NCBI GenBank assembly: GCA_012845835.1
Contig: JABAKD010000021.1
Coordinates: 10,671,199-10,735,198 of the forward strand
Direction of reading: 5' to 3'
Length of the DNA: 64,000 nt
Source of the DNA: Undaria pinnatifida
Lineage: Eukaryota > Sar > Phaeophyceae > Laminariales > Alariaceae
The notes beneath the pieces are model-generated. The model was not told the origin of the DNA. It did not search any database and was given only the letters and a program-made list of their open reading frames with translations. A program made the translations under genes and the position numbers. This document shows, piece after piece, positions 21,360-32,130 of this stretch (positions within the stretch are counted from its first letter, which is position 1; each line of letters opens with the position of its first letter).

Positions 21360-23170
21360 CCTTTTAGGAATCTCCCGTATATCCCAACAAGCAGGCCTGG
21401 CTATTTAAATGAATGACCTTTGGTTTGTGTTTTCCCTGGGGTATTTCTCAGCTCCAGAGTGACTGGAGCCTGTCCTGTGACCACGAACTTGATTATGCGA
21501 GTTTATGTGAGAACAACAACACCATTAATACAAGACAACAATTTGGAGCAATCATGTAAAGCTGTGGTATACAATGTGTTACAGCTTCGTGGTGTGTTAT
21601 TTTCCATGGATCGTAAAATAGAACAGTCCAATCGACCGGTGCAACCATGTAGTTACCATGGTTTTTTACCGTTGCGATGTAGGGCTCTGAGATCGCCAAT
21701 GGTAAGACCAAAATACATGTTGCAAGTTCAACAAGTAAGGTGATGTGGTCATGCACTGTCACCACCATTGGAGACGAGGGGGAGAAATGCTAATCATCAG
21801 TGTTTTGAAAGGAACGCTTGATGTGCCCGCGCTCAATTACGTTACTTCGTTAGGCATATGCTACTTCGTTTGGCAAAGGTTGGGAGGCGATCATGCAGAC
21901 GGTAGGTACGAAATACCCCACGTAATACTCGTAGGTTGATAGTTTGGATACACATATATATATAATGGTTGTTTTCTTTCAGGGGGCAGGGATTTCTCGG
22001 CCTCAGTACTTGTATGGGATTCTCGAAACAGGAATTTCTCCGTCACATCGCTTCGTTCGATCGCCGTCTCCGGGGGGCGGCTCCAACGCCCCCTCGCCCT
22101 GCCTTATCCGTTCCGCACCTCGACGTGAACGCGGATGGGGGCTGGGCGAGACAAGCGAGAAGTTGCAAAAATGTTGTAATTTGAGGAGGTACTCTCAAGC
22201 CTTCGGTTGTATCTTGACGTCTGCAGAGCGTGATGAATTCCAAATTGGCATTTAGTTTTTGGTGTGGTACTCTCGAGCATTTGTTTTGCTTGACGTCTGC
22301 AGAGCTTGAACGAACAAAACACGGGAAAGTAAAACGTGATAAGACGATATTTCCAAATTGGCGTTGTATTTTGTCCCAAAACAAAGAATATTATTGTAAG
22401 AAAAATCCCCCTGGTACTGCGGTAAGTATCATGGTAATACATTTGTTTATTGAATTTCACTAGGTAGGTGCGTACATGGATAGATGAGGCAATCGCACGC
22501 ATGACTAAAACGAAGAGGCAGTGACTACGATTACTACGCCAGAAAAAGCCACATATCAGCATTACGAGTGGCCGCGTCCTCGGCCTCGAGGGTGGTACTA
22601 TACGAGTTCGGGCACATTGACATAGTTTGTACTCGACGTTCAAGTAATACCGGTACGAGTAAGAGCACACACACTGATGATGCCACATTACACACGCTTT
22701 TTGTCTGGCTTATGGCATGGGGAGGGTGAATAAAAACAGGGAATACATTTTCGACATGAAAAACTAGGGAAAAACCGTTCCTGTCATTAAGCTGCGTCAC
22801 GCGAAGGTCGCAGTGGTAGACGGTATCCACGGAAGAAACCAGTGGCATGCATTCGTCCCGCTATCGCATCGGCGGGTGGTTCTTTTCCCCGAGAAGACTT
22901 TTTGGAGAAGTATAGGCGGTGTGGGAGGTATGCTTTTCTTGTTGCTGTGGCGCCTGTCTCCGTTGCTGAAGTGGTCGTGTTGGTACCTAACTGACAAGAA
23001 AAGACGGGCGATCGATATTGTAATTCGCAGCTTGCAAAAGATGAGTATCGACTCTAACTTCGTCGAACTCACAGCTGACGTCGTTAGAATAATTTTATAA
23101 AACAATTTGTGTTGCTTCCTACTTGACGTGATCCTTGCTGCTGATTGCTGGTTGATCATCTCTAGTGAGT
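21360..23170. other. Intergenic, no supported gene
   Basis: Candidate frames up to 194 codons (22688-22104, minus) show no recognisable domain. The plus-strand frame 22813-23100 (95 codons) ends in MSIDSNFVELTADVV, but that end belongs to a dispersed repeat, so I do not call it a gene. Confidence 0.45.
23028..23085 (+). repeat. ELTADV dispersed repeat, copy 3
   Basis: CGCAGCTTGCAAAAGATGAG, then TATCGACTCTAACTTCGTCG and AACTCACAGCTGACGTCG. It can be translated as KMSIDSNFVELTADVV and closely matches 56890-56950. Confidence 0.65.
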
Positions 23171-23177
23171 TATATGG

Positions 23178-23262
23178 AGCCGGTCGCCCCGGTGGTCTAG
23201 TGGTTACCCTCGAATACTACTAGCGTTGGTCCTTGAGTTCGATTCCCACCGTTGTGAGAGAT
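23178..23262 (+). repeat. tRNA-like SINE head (Glu/Asp-type A box)
   Basis: GCCGGTCGCCCCGGTGG is shared with the full SINEs, and GGTCTAGTGGTTA is a strong tRNA A-box. GAGTTCGATTCCC, 31 bp downstream, is a strong B-box. No acceptor stem or T-stem pairing forms, so this is a tRNA-derived repeat and not a tRNA gene. An AT-richer tail with GAAAAAAAGG ends near 23298. The body differs from the SINEs at 235 and 29990. Confidence 0.65.
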
Positions 23263-24122
23263 TTTACTTTCATGTTTGCATAAATGCGAAAAAAAGGGTC
23301 AACTAACAACTACTGAGAACGCCTAGCAGCGCAGGCAGCTACAATTCGACGCGAATCGACGAGGGAAGAAAATGATGAATTCTCGTGATAAAAGTTTAGG
23401 CATGTACCGTAGTGGGGAGGGGGTAGAAGGGCCCGTTATGTGACCCCGGATCTGAGTTATACTACTTGGAGGGAGGGCGAGAGTAGTGCAAGGATGATAA
23501 ATGGGATGGAAAACAAAACTGATACAATACGAGAACAGCTTTTCAGACACAAGCTACACAAACAAGTAATTGCAGCAGTACAGTGGGGGTATTCCGATTC
23601 AAGATCATCCTGTGGCAAGCCGAAGCAGGCGCTTATTGCTCTTATTTGTTGTGGGCAATATATGGCTGTTAGTTTGCCGGGACATAGCGATTTGACCGCT
23701 CTTATGTCCCGAATGCCTTTATCTTTGACGCTCTGAGTACCAACTGTATAGCGTCATCCTGAGGTCGAGCGTTTTTGTACGAATTGCGGTCGCATGGCGA
23801 ATATTTGCCCTACGCGAGTAGTATACAAGGAAATCCGCCTAAATAATAGCGAGCACCTGGTAATTTTTTACCCAAAAATAAGCGCATGAAAACGGGATTT
23901 TCGGCATTGGTTTTCGGTTTCGCACAAGCGACAAATAAGTGATTATAGTGTTCCATGATTATTCAACCATCACGCGGGTCAAATACGCACTGTTTTGGCC
24001 TCATTTCTGGCTTTCTTCCACGGTCATAATGCTTGTCGAGTTGTACGAGTCTTAGTTCCATTTATTATGTCGTTTTGCTTTGAACACCCCATTTTGAAAT
24101 TGTGCTTATAACCGAGGGGGGC

Positions 24123-24611
24123 TGTCACAGTACTCCGAGTGGGGGGTGCGTGGTTGGTCGGTGTTGGGAAGCGTGCCCCTCATGGGTTTCGGAGTCTTTA
24201 TTGGCTCTCCATAGGCTCGCTGGCTAGGCTCTAAGCTTATGCATTATTTCCCTACATAGAATACTAGAAGACAAACATAACAGGGCTAGGCAGGGTAGTG
24301 AAGGGTAGTGAGATGAGGGGCGACCTGCTTGTCCCATTATCGTCATCTAGATTATCGCCCATCTATGATGGACTTTACCTGAGTGTGACATCTAATGACA
24401 TCTAAGATTACGTGTTTTCGCTTCAACCATAGCATGGTGAGATGGGGGGCGTCCTGCTTGTCCCATCATCGTCACCTACATTATCGCCCATGTATGATGG
24501 CCTTGACGTGAGTGTGACATCTAATGTCACCTAATATCACGTGGTTTCACCTCAACCATGATATGGCTTCACGTCGAATCTATAAGCTATCCTTCTACGG
24601 AGAGCACTCCA
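24123..24611 (-). repeat. Copia 3' LTR (489 bp, with internal duplication)
   Basis: It is colinear with 29112-29492 but about 110 bp longer. The block GTGAGATGAGGGGCGACCTG...CATGATATGG is present twice (about 24311-24435 and 24436-24555), against one copy in the other LTR. Confidence 0.85.
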
Positions 24612-25239
24612 CTACATTAGGCCAACCTGAATAGTCGTAGATGCACATGACATGGCCATCAAAGGATGTCAACAAAACATCCAAAGTTGGAAAGGGTATC
24701 GATGATGCGGCTATTCGAAACAAACGAAAATGTTTGTTGATCCCTACGAAGCGTAGAGGGTTTACCCGTTGAGCTGACAACAGTGAGGTAGTGGAGTCAC
24801 CGGTATGAAGACAAGTAAAAGACGTACAAGTATATTATTAAGTTGCTCCTAGCCCAGGCGCAGCGCGGAGAGGAGAAGACCCACTCGGTAGAAGAAGCAC
24901 AACGAGGAGTGACGGCGAAATAGCGTAAATAATTCCACCATCCCGATATACCGCCACGATGTAGCCAACCTATCACCGGAAATCCCTCCTATACTCAACC
25001 GTCATCATATCCGTATCATATTCAAGCATACAATCAACAGCCTCCCTGCTTCGTAAATGATACGGTATGATGCCATATCATATCAGGGTAAAACGATTCA
25101 ATGAAAAATACGGTCGATCAATATCCTGCCAGTGCTACTTTGACAAGAAAGAAAAATTACAGCACCATAGTCCTTGAAAAGCACTCCTTAAATCTAGAGA
25201 TAAAACTCAGGGACAGTATCCAACATCAATCTTCACGAA

Positions 25240-25360
25240 CCTAAGATCTAAGTCGTAAAATCCTAAGTCCAAAAACAAAAACCCAAACCCGAAATCCATA
25301 GACCGAAAACTCAAATCTGAAATTCAAATTCCAAAAATCCAAAAACTCAAACATCGGCCT
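25240..25360. repeat. Degenerate A-rich CCAAAAACTCAAA short tandem repeat
   Basis: Imperfect 10-13 bp units (AAATCCTAAGTCCAAAAAC, CCGAAAACTCAAATC and similar) lie inside the Copia element, between its 3' LTR and the 223-bp array. Confidence 0.5.
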
Positions 25361-25795
25361 TATAATCACCATTCAGCTTTCCTTACAAAACGGTTGTCAG
25401 CTCCATAAGATAGCCATAGGACAGGGATGCCAACAAGTGTGACTGGACAGCAGTTTCAAAACTCACTTTCGAATTTGACTAATGCCTCCCGGCTGGGTAC
25501 ATACTGAAAATCCATTCAGATTCCAAATGCTCAAATCCGGAGCAAAATAATGTCATACTAGACAACGCAATCGTGAAAAAGTATTATTTCAAAAGTCAAA
25601 AAGCAGTTACTTGCCTCCATAAATACCATGCACTTTTAAAAGTGCCAAAATCCAGCAAATATATGCAGAATAATCCGTCACGAAACAATTCAAATCAGCT
25701 CGAGAAAAAAATAGTCGCTCTCGGAGTCAAACGCATTGAACTCGTCGAGTTTGAGACCTTTTCCTACTTAACGAGCCACAATCCTCTTGAGTGGT

Positions 25796-27112
25796 CAAGC
25801 GAATCCTACTCAACACAAGCGGTATCAGGTGGGCGTGACCCCTCATTCCAGGATGAAAACTAAACGATTTGGCTCTGCTGGGTCTCATTACGGGGCTAGT
25901 TGAGAAAACCATAGACTAATTACGCAGGGATGACCCCGGGGAGTTTACCAAAAACCGTTGCCGTCCCCAAGTCCCAAAAACATCATACTTCCAGCTCATC
26001 ATATACTCCGTATCAAATCAAGCGAATCCTACCCCGCACAAGCGGTAACAGGTGGGCGTGACCCCTCATTCCAGGATGAAAACTAAACGATTTTGGCTCT
26101 GCTGGGTCTCATTACGGGGCTAGTTGAGAAAACCATAGACTGATCACGCAGGGATGACCCCGGGTAGTTTACCAAAAGCCGTTGCCGTCCCCAAGTCCCA
26201 AAAATATCATACATCCAGCTCATACTATACTCCGTTTCAAATCAAGCGAATCCTACCCCGCACAGGCGGTAACAGGTGGGCGTGACCCCTCCTTCCAGGA
26301 TGAAAACTAAACGATTTGGCTCTGCTGGGTCTCATTACGGGGCTAGTTGAGAAAACCATAGACTGATCACGCAGGGATGACCCCGGGTAGTTTACCAAAA
26401 GCCGTTGCCGTCCCCAAGTCCCAAAAATATCGTACTTCCAGCTCATCATATATACTCCGTATCAAATCAAGCGAATCCTACCCCGCACAAGCGGTAACAG
26501 GTGGGCGTGACCCCTCATTCCAGGATGAAAACTAAACGATTTGGCTCTGCTGGGTCTCATTACGGGGCTAGTTGAGAAAATCATAGACTGATCACGCAGG
26601 GATGACCCCGGGTAGTTTACCAAAAGCCGTTGCCGTCCCCAAGTCCCAAAAATATCGTACTTCCAGCTCATCATGTACTCCGTATCAAATCAAGCGAATC
26701 CTACCCCGCACAAGCGGTAACAGGTGGGCGTGACCCCTCATTCCAAGATGTAAACTAAACGATTTGGCTCTGCTGGGTCTCATTACAGAGCTAGTTGAGA
26801 AAACCATAGACTGATTACGCAGGGATGACCCCGGTTAGTTTACCAAAAGCCGTTGCCGTCCCCAAGTCCCAAAAATATCATACATCCAGCTCATCATATA
26901 CTCTGTATCAAATCAAGCGAATCCTACCCCGCACAAGCGGTAACAGGTGGGCGTGACCCCTCCTTCCAGGATGAAAACTAAACGATTTGGCTCTGCTGGG
27001 TCTCATTACGGGGCTAGTTGAGAAAACCATAGACTGATTACGCAGGGATGACCCCGGGTGGTTTAACAAAAACCGTTGCCGTCCCCAAGTCCCAAAAATA
27101 TCATATATCATT
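25796..27112. repeat. Six tandem 223-bp repeats inside the Copia element
   Basis: The unit starts CAAGCGAATCCTACCCCGC and ends near TCATATACTCCGTATCAAAT. Starts are at 25796, 26019, 26243, 26468, 26691 and 26914 (spacings 223-225 bp). Units differ by only a few bases, so the array expanded recently or is kept uniform. On the minus strand several units carry a 67-70 codon frame (start MMSWKYDIFGTWGRQR, end RGRIRLI). This follows from the repeat and need not be translated. Confidence 0.9.
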
Positions 27113-27177
27113 GTTAAACAGTAGAAACAGCGAACCTAGCGTACTAAATTATGAGATATTCTACCATTCTTCCAAAA

Positions 27178-28575
27178 TCAAATGTTCATCACAAAATCCC
27201 GACGAAAACGAAAAACTGGATCGGCGAGTGCCTTCGTCAGGACGTTTGCGTTTTGCTGCTCATACTCTACGGCGACAATGTCAAACTCTCCCCTGAGGTC
27301 AAGCTCCCGTAGGAAGTGGTGCCTAACGTCGATGTGTTTCGAATTCGACGCGCACACCGGGTTATGATCCAGGTACCTTGCCCCCTTGTTGTCTTCAAAA
27401 ACCGCGATGCATGCAGAACCAAAACTAGTAAAAATAAAACCCCAATCGTACCGCAAGAAAACCACCTCCTTGATGGTGTCTGCCAGTGATACGTACTCGG
27501 CTTCTGTGGTCGAAAGCGTCACGCACTTTTTGAGTCCTCGAAAACCAGCACACGCATGCCCCTGCGCACATGACAGCCCCACCGGAAGCCGACCTCCTAT
27601 CAGTGGCCTTGCTGGCGTAATCTGCATCCGCATACGCAACCAGCTCCAGTCCACTGCCTCTCTCAAAAGTAATGCCGAAATCACTCGTGAAAAAAACACA
27701 TTCTACAATGCCAACCGCCGTCTTCCAGTGTATTTCCCTGGGCGAGTTGGTGTACCTGGCTACCGCTCTCACTGCGTTCGCAATATCCGGACGTGTCTGA
27801 TTGCCAAGCCACATCAAGCATCATAGCAGTTCGCGGAAAGGCCAGTCGCCCTCGGGTTCAGTCGCATCTTCGAGTTTAAGGCCCTTATCAAGCGGATTTC
27901 TCCTACCCGAACTAACGCCGAATTTCAAAGCTGTGTTTTTAGCGAAAGCTTGCCGCGAGATCCTTAAAGTTCCAGCATCCCAATCTCTAGAATACCGGCA
28001 GCCAGCATACCACCTTAGCTCGCCAATGTTGGCAATCGGCACTAGGCGGTTCAAGTCTTCGCAGAATTGATCGCATCTAGCCTTCCGTCCTACTGCGAAG
28101 ATATCGCCCACATGAACTACTATTACCATGGAGACAGTTCCAGACTCGACCAGGCGCAAGACACCCGCGTCTGCTAGACTCCGCTCAAAACCAAGACTCT
28201 TCATGTGCGATAGTAAGTGGTTGTGCCACGATCTCGACGCTTCTTTCAAGCCGTAGAGACTGCGGTTCAAGCGTACTACCTTACCAGACATCTCACCACA
28301 ACCCCGGGGCAACCGCATAAAAGCATCTTCGTCTAGGTTTGACTGAACAAAAGCCTGCTCTGCATCAAAACGACAAACATCCAAATCCAACTCGCAAGCA
28401 ATGGCACCCAACAAGCGGATGCAGGACACCGTAGGCGTCGGGGCAAATGTCTCAAAGAAATCGATACCTTCACGCTGCCCGCAACCCCTCACTACCAACC
28501 TCGCCTTAGCCCTGGGGGCGAAACCAATCTCATTCGGTTTTCAACCGTACTCCCACTTCGCCAAAATAACATTCA
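27178..28575 (-). pseudogene. Copia pol remnant: reverse transcriptase and RNase H
   Basis: The RT part begins before 28498 with NEIGFAPRAKARLVVRG (an in-frame stop lies upstream) and contains ETFAPTPTVSCIRLL, FDAEQAFVQSNLDEDAF and RLNRSLYGLKEASRSW, all Copia RT signatures. The catalytic YVDD box is replaced by HVGD, so one metal-binding Asp is lost. After a frame change near 27820 come WLGNQTRPDIANAV and AYADADYASKATDRRS. After a second shift near 27560 come TLSTTEAEYVSLADTIKE, EDNKGARYLDHNPV and SKHIDVRHHFLRE (RNase H). The frame ends at 27178. Integrase and gag are absent. Non-functional by sequence. Confidence 0.9.
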
Positions 28576-28763
28576 GGCCGTTTGGTTGCTAAATCGCACC
28601 GAAAGTATCCGCGTTCTCCAGGCCACCATATTATTTCTCCGCGGCCTGAATCCAGAGATTGGAATATTCGTCGGTGAGCGCTTCCGAGTACGAGCTCGGC
28701 GTCAAGAGATCATTCACCGGGCGCGAGGGTGGGGGAGGGTTTTTGTGAGGTGGGGCTTGATGG

Positions 28764-28814
28764 TATACTCAACCGTCATCATATCCGTATCATATCCAAG
28801 CATACAACCAACAG
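28764..28814. repeat. 51-bp direct repeat within the Copia element
   Basis: TATACTCAACCGTCATCATA...CAACCAACAG recurs at 24989-25040 with about three differences. The right-hand copy ends exactly where the foldback palindrome begins. Confidence 0.75.
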
Positions 28815-29089
28815 AAAATGAGGCTATAGATTCCCCCATACCTGGTAATAATGAGGCTAAAATGCCTCATTGCAAAATATACAACCCTATGATGGAGCTC
28901 ACAACCGTGAGAGCTCGAGAAAGAGTGTGTACCTACGGCATACCAGTAGCAATCGCCCTTCGCCATAAAATTACAACCCTATGATGGAGCTCACAACCGT
29001 GAGAGCTCCATCATAGGGTTGTATATTTTGCACCGAGGCATTTTAGCCTCATTATCACCAGGTGTGGGGGAATCTTTAGCCTCATTTTC
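28814..29089. repeat. Foldback palindrome (MITE-like)
   Basis: Arms of about 86 bp, 28814-28899 (GAAAATGAGGCTATAGATTC...) and 29003-29089 (reverse complement GAAAATGAGGCTAAAGATTC...), pair with few mismatches. Inside, 28973-29022 forms a perfect 20-bp stem (ACAACCCTATGATGGAGCTC) with a 10-base loop. The same ACAACC...GAGAGCTC block is also present at 28880-28915. It lies between the PBS and RT of the Copia element, on the leader side. It has no ORF and no clear target duplication. Confidence 0.75.
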
Positions 29090-29095
29090 ACGTCC

Positions 29096-29111
29096 TGTCG
29101 ACGACGCCAAT
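29096..29111 (-). promoter_or_regulatory. Candidate primer-binding site of the Copia element
   Basis: Read on the minus strand directly inside the 5' LTR: AT then TGGCGTCGTCGACAGG. It starts with TGG, the complement of a tRNA CCA end, and sits 2 bases from the LTR. The tRNA is not identified. Confidence 0.45.
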
Positions 29112-29492
29112 TGTCACAGTACTCCGAGTGGGGAGTGCGTGGTTGGTCGGTGTTGGGAAGCGTGCCCCTCATGGGTTCCGGTGTCTTTATTAGCTCTCCA
29201 TAGGCTCGCTGGCTAGGCTCAAAACTTATGCATTATTTCCCTACATGGAGTACTAGAAGACAGATATAACAGGGCTCGGCAGGGTGGTGCAGGGTAGGGC
29301 AGGGTAGTGCAGGGTAGTGAGATGAGGGGCATCCTGCTTGCCCCATCATCGTCACCTACATTATCCTCCATATATGATGGCCTTGACGTGAGTGTGACAT
29401 CTGATGACATCTAATATTACGTGTTTCACCTCAACCACATGACATGGTTTCACGTCGAATCTATAAACTATCCTTCTACGGAGAGTACTCCA
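29112..29492 (-). repeat. Copia 5' LTR (381 bp)
   Basis: It matches the left LTR along its length, with one copy of the block that is duplicated there. It carries a GGGTAGTGCA short-repeat expansion around 29280-29320. In coding orientation it is the upstream LTR and would hold the promoter. Confidence 0.85.
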
Positions 29493-29799
29493 TTCCAGGC
29501 CTGAATCCTGGATACAAATCGCTCTATTTCGTCAATTTATATTGCGTTTGATGCTGTTGTTGTTCAAGTGTTTCTCATCCTCGTTTTGAGCGTGCTTGCT
29601 CGGCACGCCAACCTGATATATAGGCTTCAAAATCGTTTTTTTGTGCGACCTATCATGCAAACAGCTGGTCGATTTGGCTCGCATTGTAAATGTTTGCCCT
29701 ATACGGAAGTATGCGAGAAAACCCGAGTAGGCCGAAATAATTATGAGCTTATTGGGTCAATTTAAGCCTACCAGCCAGTCACGAATAAGCCAATGGGTC

Positions 29800-30660
29800 G
29801 GGGTTGACACGCCGTGCGGGGCGGTATCGACCCGGGAGATCATCATTATACGTTATAGTTGCCGCGTTGTTGGAGCTGTAGAGATCCGGAGGATTTCTGA
29901 ACCGGGGATGAGGCCCTATCTCCCCCGTGTGCGACGGAACTGCGCCCCATTGGTTGGTGAGCCTCTCTCACCCTCCTATAGTATGCCGGTCGCCCCGGTG
30001 GCGTATCAGGTTATCCTCGAGCCTGTGGTATAGGTCAGTTTCGTGAGTTTGAATCGCCCCGAGTGCATACTCGTATAAATTCGTGGGGACTTTTCTTCTT
30101 CTGCACAAATTGTCTTGCGGAAAGCGCGAGCGCGTGAGTTAGCAACTCTCGATGAAAAATCGACGAGCAGTAGGATTGCTGAACCCTATGCGCGATAATA
30201 TTGAAGGCAAGAACCGGGGGGGAGAAGGGACGACACCTGTGACCACGGCTTGTCCAGAAGCTGGAAAGTAGAAGTGTATGAAAAAAAAAGGTGGGGCAGT
30301 GCTGTGGAACTCGAACCAATCCGCGATTTTAGCCCAACGGAGTTGGGGTTTCCACGCGTGAGGGGCTGTGACGACCCGAGAGAACTCGGTTTTATTCCCC
30401 GGTTTGTCTACCTTTCAGATATATAGAATGACCTCTGAACCGGCGATGGAACCCTATCATCCCCGGGTGGAGCTGGCTCTATAATATACAAGCCAATCAG
30501 AGATTGGCCGGTCGGTGGGGTTGGGGATTACTGTCACGTTGTGCGAGGAGATATCAATCCTGGTGATATCCGTGTTCGTTCACGGGTTGTCGGAGTTGTA
30601 TATGTATGTGTGGATGGATTATGATCCTGGGATGGGACCCTATCATCCCCAGGAGAAGAC
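29800..30660 (+). repeat. Diverged direct repeats flanking a SINE
   Basis: A block at 29803-29935 (GGGGTTGACACGCCGTGCGG ... GAACCGGGGATGAGGCCCTATC) has a diverged copy at 30515-30650 (GGGGTTGGGGATTACTGTCA ... TCCTGGGATGGGACCCTATC). A partial third copy lies at 30440-30475 (GAACCGGCGATGGAACCCTA). The SINE at 29990 sits between them. Confidence 0.45.
29990..30282 (+). repeat. tRNA-derived SINE, full-length copy
   Basis: It begins GCCGGTCGCCCCGGTGGCGT and has the B-box-like GAGTTTGAATCGCCCC at 30047-30062. The body runs through GGATTGCTGAACCCTATGCG and CACCTGTGACCACGGCTTGT, and it ends in GTATGAAAAAAAAAGG. It is the best-preserved plus-strand copy and aligns with the minus-strand copy at 235-533. 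Confidence 0.8.
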
Positions 30661-30864
30661 TACACTTCATTACGATCCCTGGCCAATGAGCGACCAGCGA
30701 TCAGACCAAAAGGCCATACCAGGAGGTAGTATATGTTTGATGTTTTCCTTTCCTGTCTAAAACTCGAGCCTGAAATTCTTAACTGCCGAATTCTTAGATA
30801 AGTGCTATCGCGCACTACTAATAATACTCTTATCTAGCAGATAGCAACAAGTAGTAGCAGTATT

Positions 30865-31197
30865 ATGATGACATTCGAGGAATTGAATGACGAAGGCAGC
30901 GACGCCGTGTTTCACGCCTAGAATACCGTCAGCAAGTCTCTCCACAATCAGACTATTCACAACACACAGACAGTCGGTCTGCGAGCCTCGGATCTAGATA
31001 CCATCATGCATGGTGTTGTTGCAAAAGCTGGCGCAGTGCGCGCCTTTCAGTGGCTACGTAGAGAACATACATGCAGCATTGATGCCCACCCCCTTGCTGG
31101 CCCTGGCGCAGCATACATGGCCACCCCCTTGCTGGCCCTGAATGATTTGTTGAGTCAAAGCATCAGGAAACGCACTCGAAACGTCTCTTCTTCGTAA
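30865..31197 (+). pseudogene. Unrecognised ORF interrupted by one TAG
   Basis: From ATGATG at 30865 one frame runs 110 codons to TAA at 31195-31197, with a single TAG at 30919-30921. It starts MMTFEELNDEGSDAVFHA, and after the TAG it contains DTIMHGVVAKAGAVRAF. A short internal duplication, CCCTTGCTGGCCCTG, occurs twice (31090-31104 and 31126-31140). I recognise no family. It could be a decayed gene or chance. Confidence 0.2.
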
Positions 31198-31559
31198 CCA
31201 GACTAGAGGATCAATCTTCGTGGGCTCGGATTTGTCCGATCGAATATTGTAATAGAGTTTCAGTATATCTGGCAATAGATTCGGTAAGATAGTCCAAAGA
31301 GTCATGGTCTATTGGCCACAAGAAGATTCTCATGAACGGAATATTCTAAGTGGAGCGGATGACCCGTAGAATCTAGCTAGCTTATACCACAAGAGCGTTC
31401 TCGGTAACGGAACGTTCTTCCTCTGGACAAGATAGATAGAAGTAAGCGCGTTAGGTGCTCATGGGAATATAGAACATCTGGGAGAACGTTCCTTGTACGT
31501 TCCATAGGTAAAGGTCCGGAAGAGAGCACAGCAGCAATGCTGGGGTGAAGCGAACTCTG

Positions 31560-31635
31560 TGAGCTTCACCCCACCCCCGTGCTCTCACTCCTCCTTCTCC
31601 TCCTTCTCCTCCTCCTCCTCTTCCTGTCTCCTCGA
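31560..31635. repeat. Pyrimidine-rich TCC/TTC tract
   Basis: CTCCTTCTCCTCC-type repeats on the plus strand. The minus-strand frame across it gives a Gly/Glu-rich peptide by composition. Confidence 0.6.
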
Positions 31636-32130
31636 GCTTGTCATAGCTCAATGCCAATGATGAGAAATCTATAAAGAAGAACCGGTGCTGTCTCCAAGCG
31701 ATACCCCTGCGTCCTTTCCCTCCCACCTTCCGGCACCACGACACCTTCACAATATGATGAAGCTCGGAATCGGATTCACGCAAGAAACGGCAGGAATAAG
31801 TAGTTGTTAAGGTACGGCCTTGAAAGGCCTGCGATTATCTCGTTTGATAGGCAATTGGCCGTTTTCGTATTACATGTTGGCGTGTTATCTATTAGGGGTA
31901 GTCAGGAAATAAAACCGAGGCATGCGCCTCGGCTCTCAGAGGCCATCCGGGGCTCTGGTGGAATCTATTAAAAAAGCTACGTCTCTCCAAAGGCTAAGAA
32001 AGTGAGGTACTCTCCGAGGACCTGCTCAATAGGCAGACCTGCAGGGGGCACTCTGTGTCCTCGCCCTATACCATTACAATAATACGGCGTCGACGGAAGG
32101 ACTAAGAAAAAAAAGGATATTGAATTGAAC

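Larger units (their letters stand above)
24123..29492 (-). mobile_element. Defective Ty1/Copia LTR retrotransposon
   Basis: LTRs at 24123-24611 and 29112-29492 are direct repeats that begin TGTCACAGTACTCCG and end in CTCCA on the plus strand. In coding (minus) orientation they run TGGAGT...GTGACA. The only coding remnant is Copia RT and RNase H (28575-27178, minus), with frameshifts and a lost catalytic Asp. The space between the 5' LTR (29112) and RT is about 540 bp, so gag, protease and integrase are missing. A PBS-like TGGCGTCGTCGACAGG lies beside the 5' LTR on the minus strand. The internal 3' part holds six 223-bp tandem repeats, and the leader holds a foldback palindrome. No matching target-site duplication is visible. 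LTR divergence and disabled RT mean it cannot move on its own. Confidence 0.85.

Noticed and set aside
22104-22688. Minus-strand ORF of 194 codons as a gene
   Set aside because: No motif, no supporting splice sites and unremarkable composition. An intergenic chance frame cannot be excluded.
27182-28592. Plus-strand ORFs (146 codons and others) over the Copia pol region
   Set aside because: Antisense shadows of RT and RNase H, whose motifs are on the minus strand.
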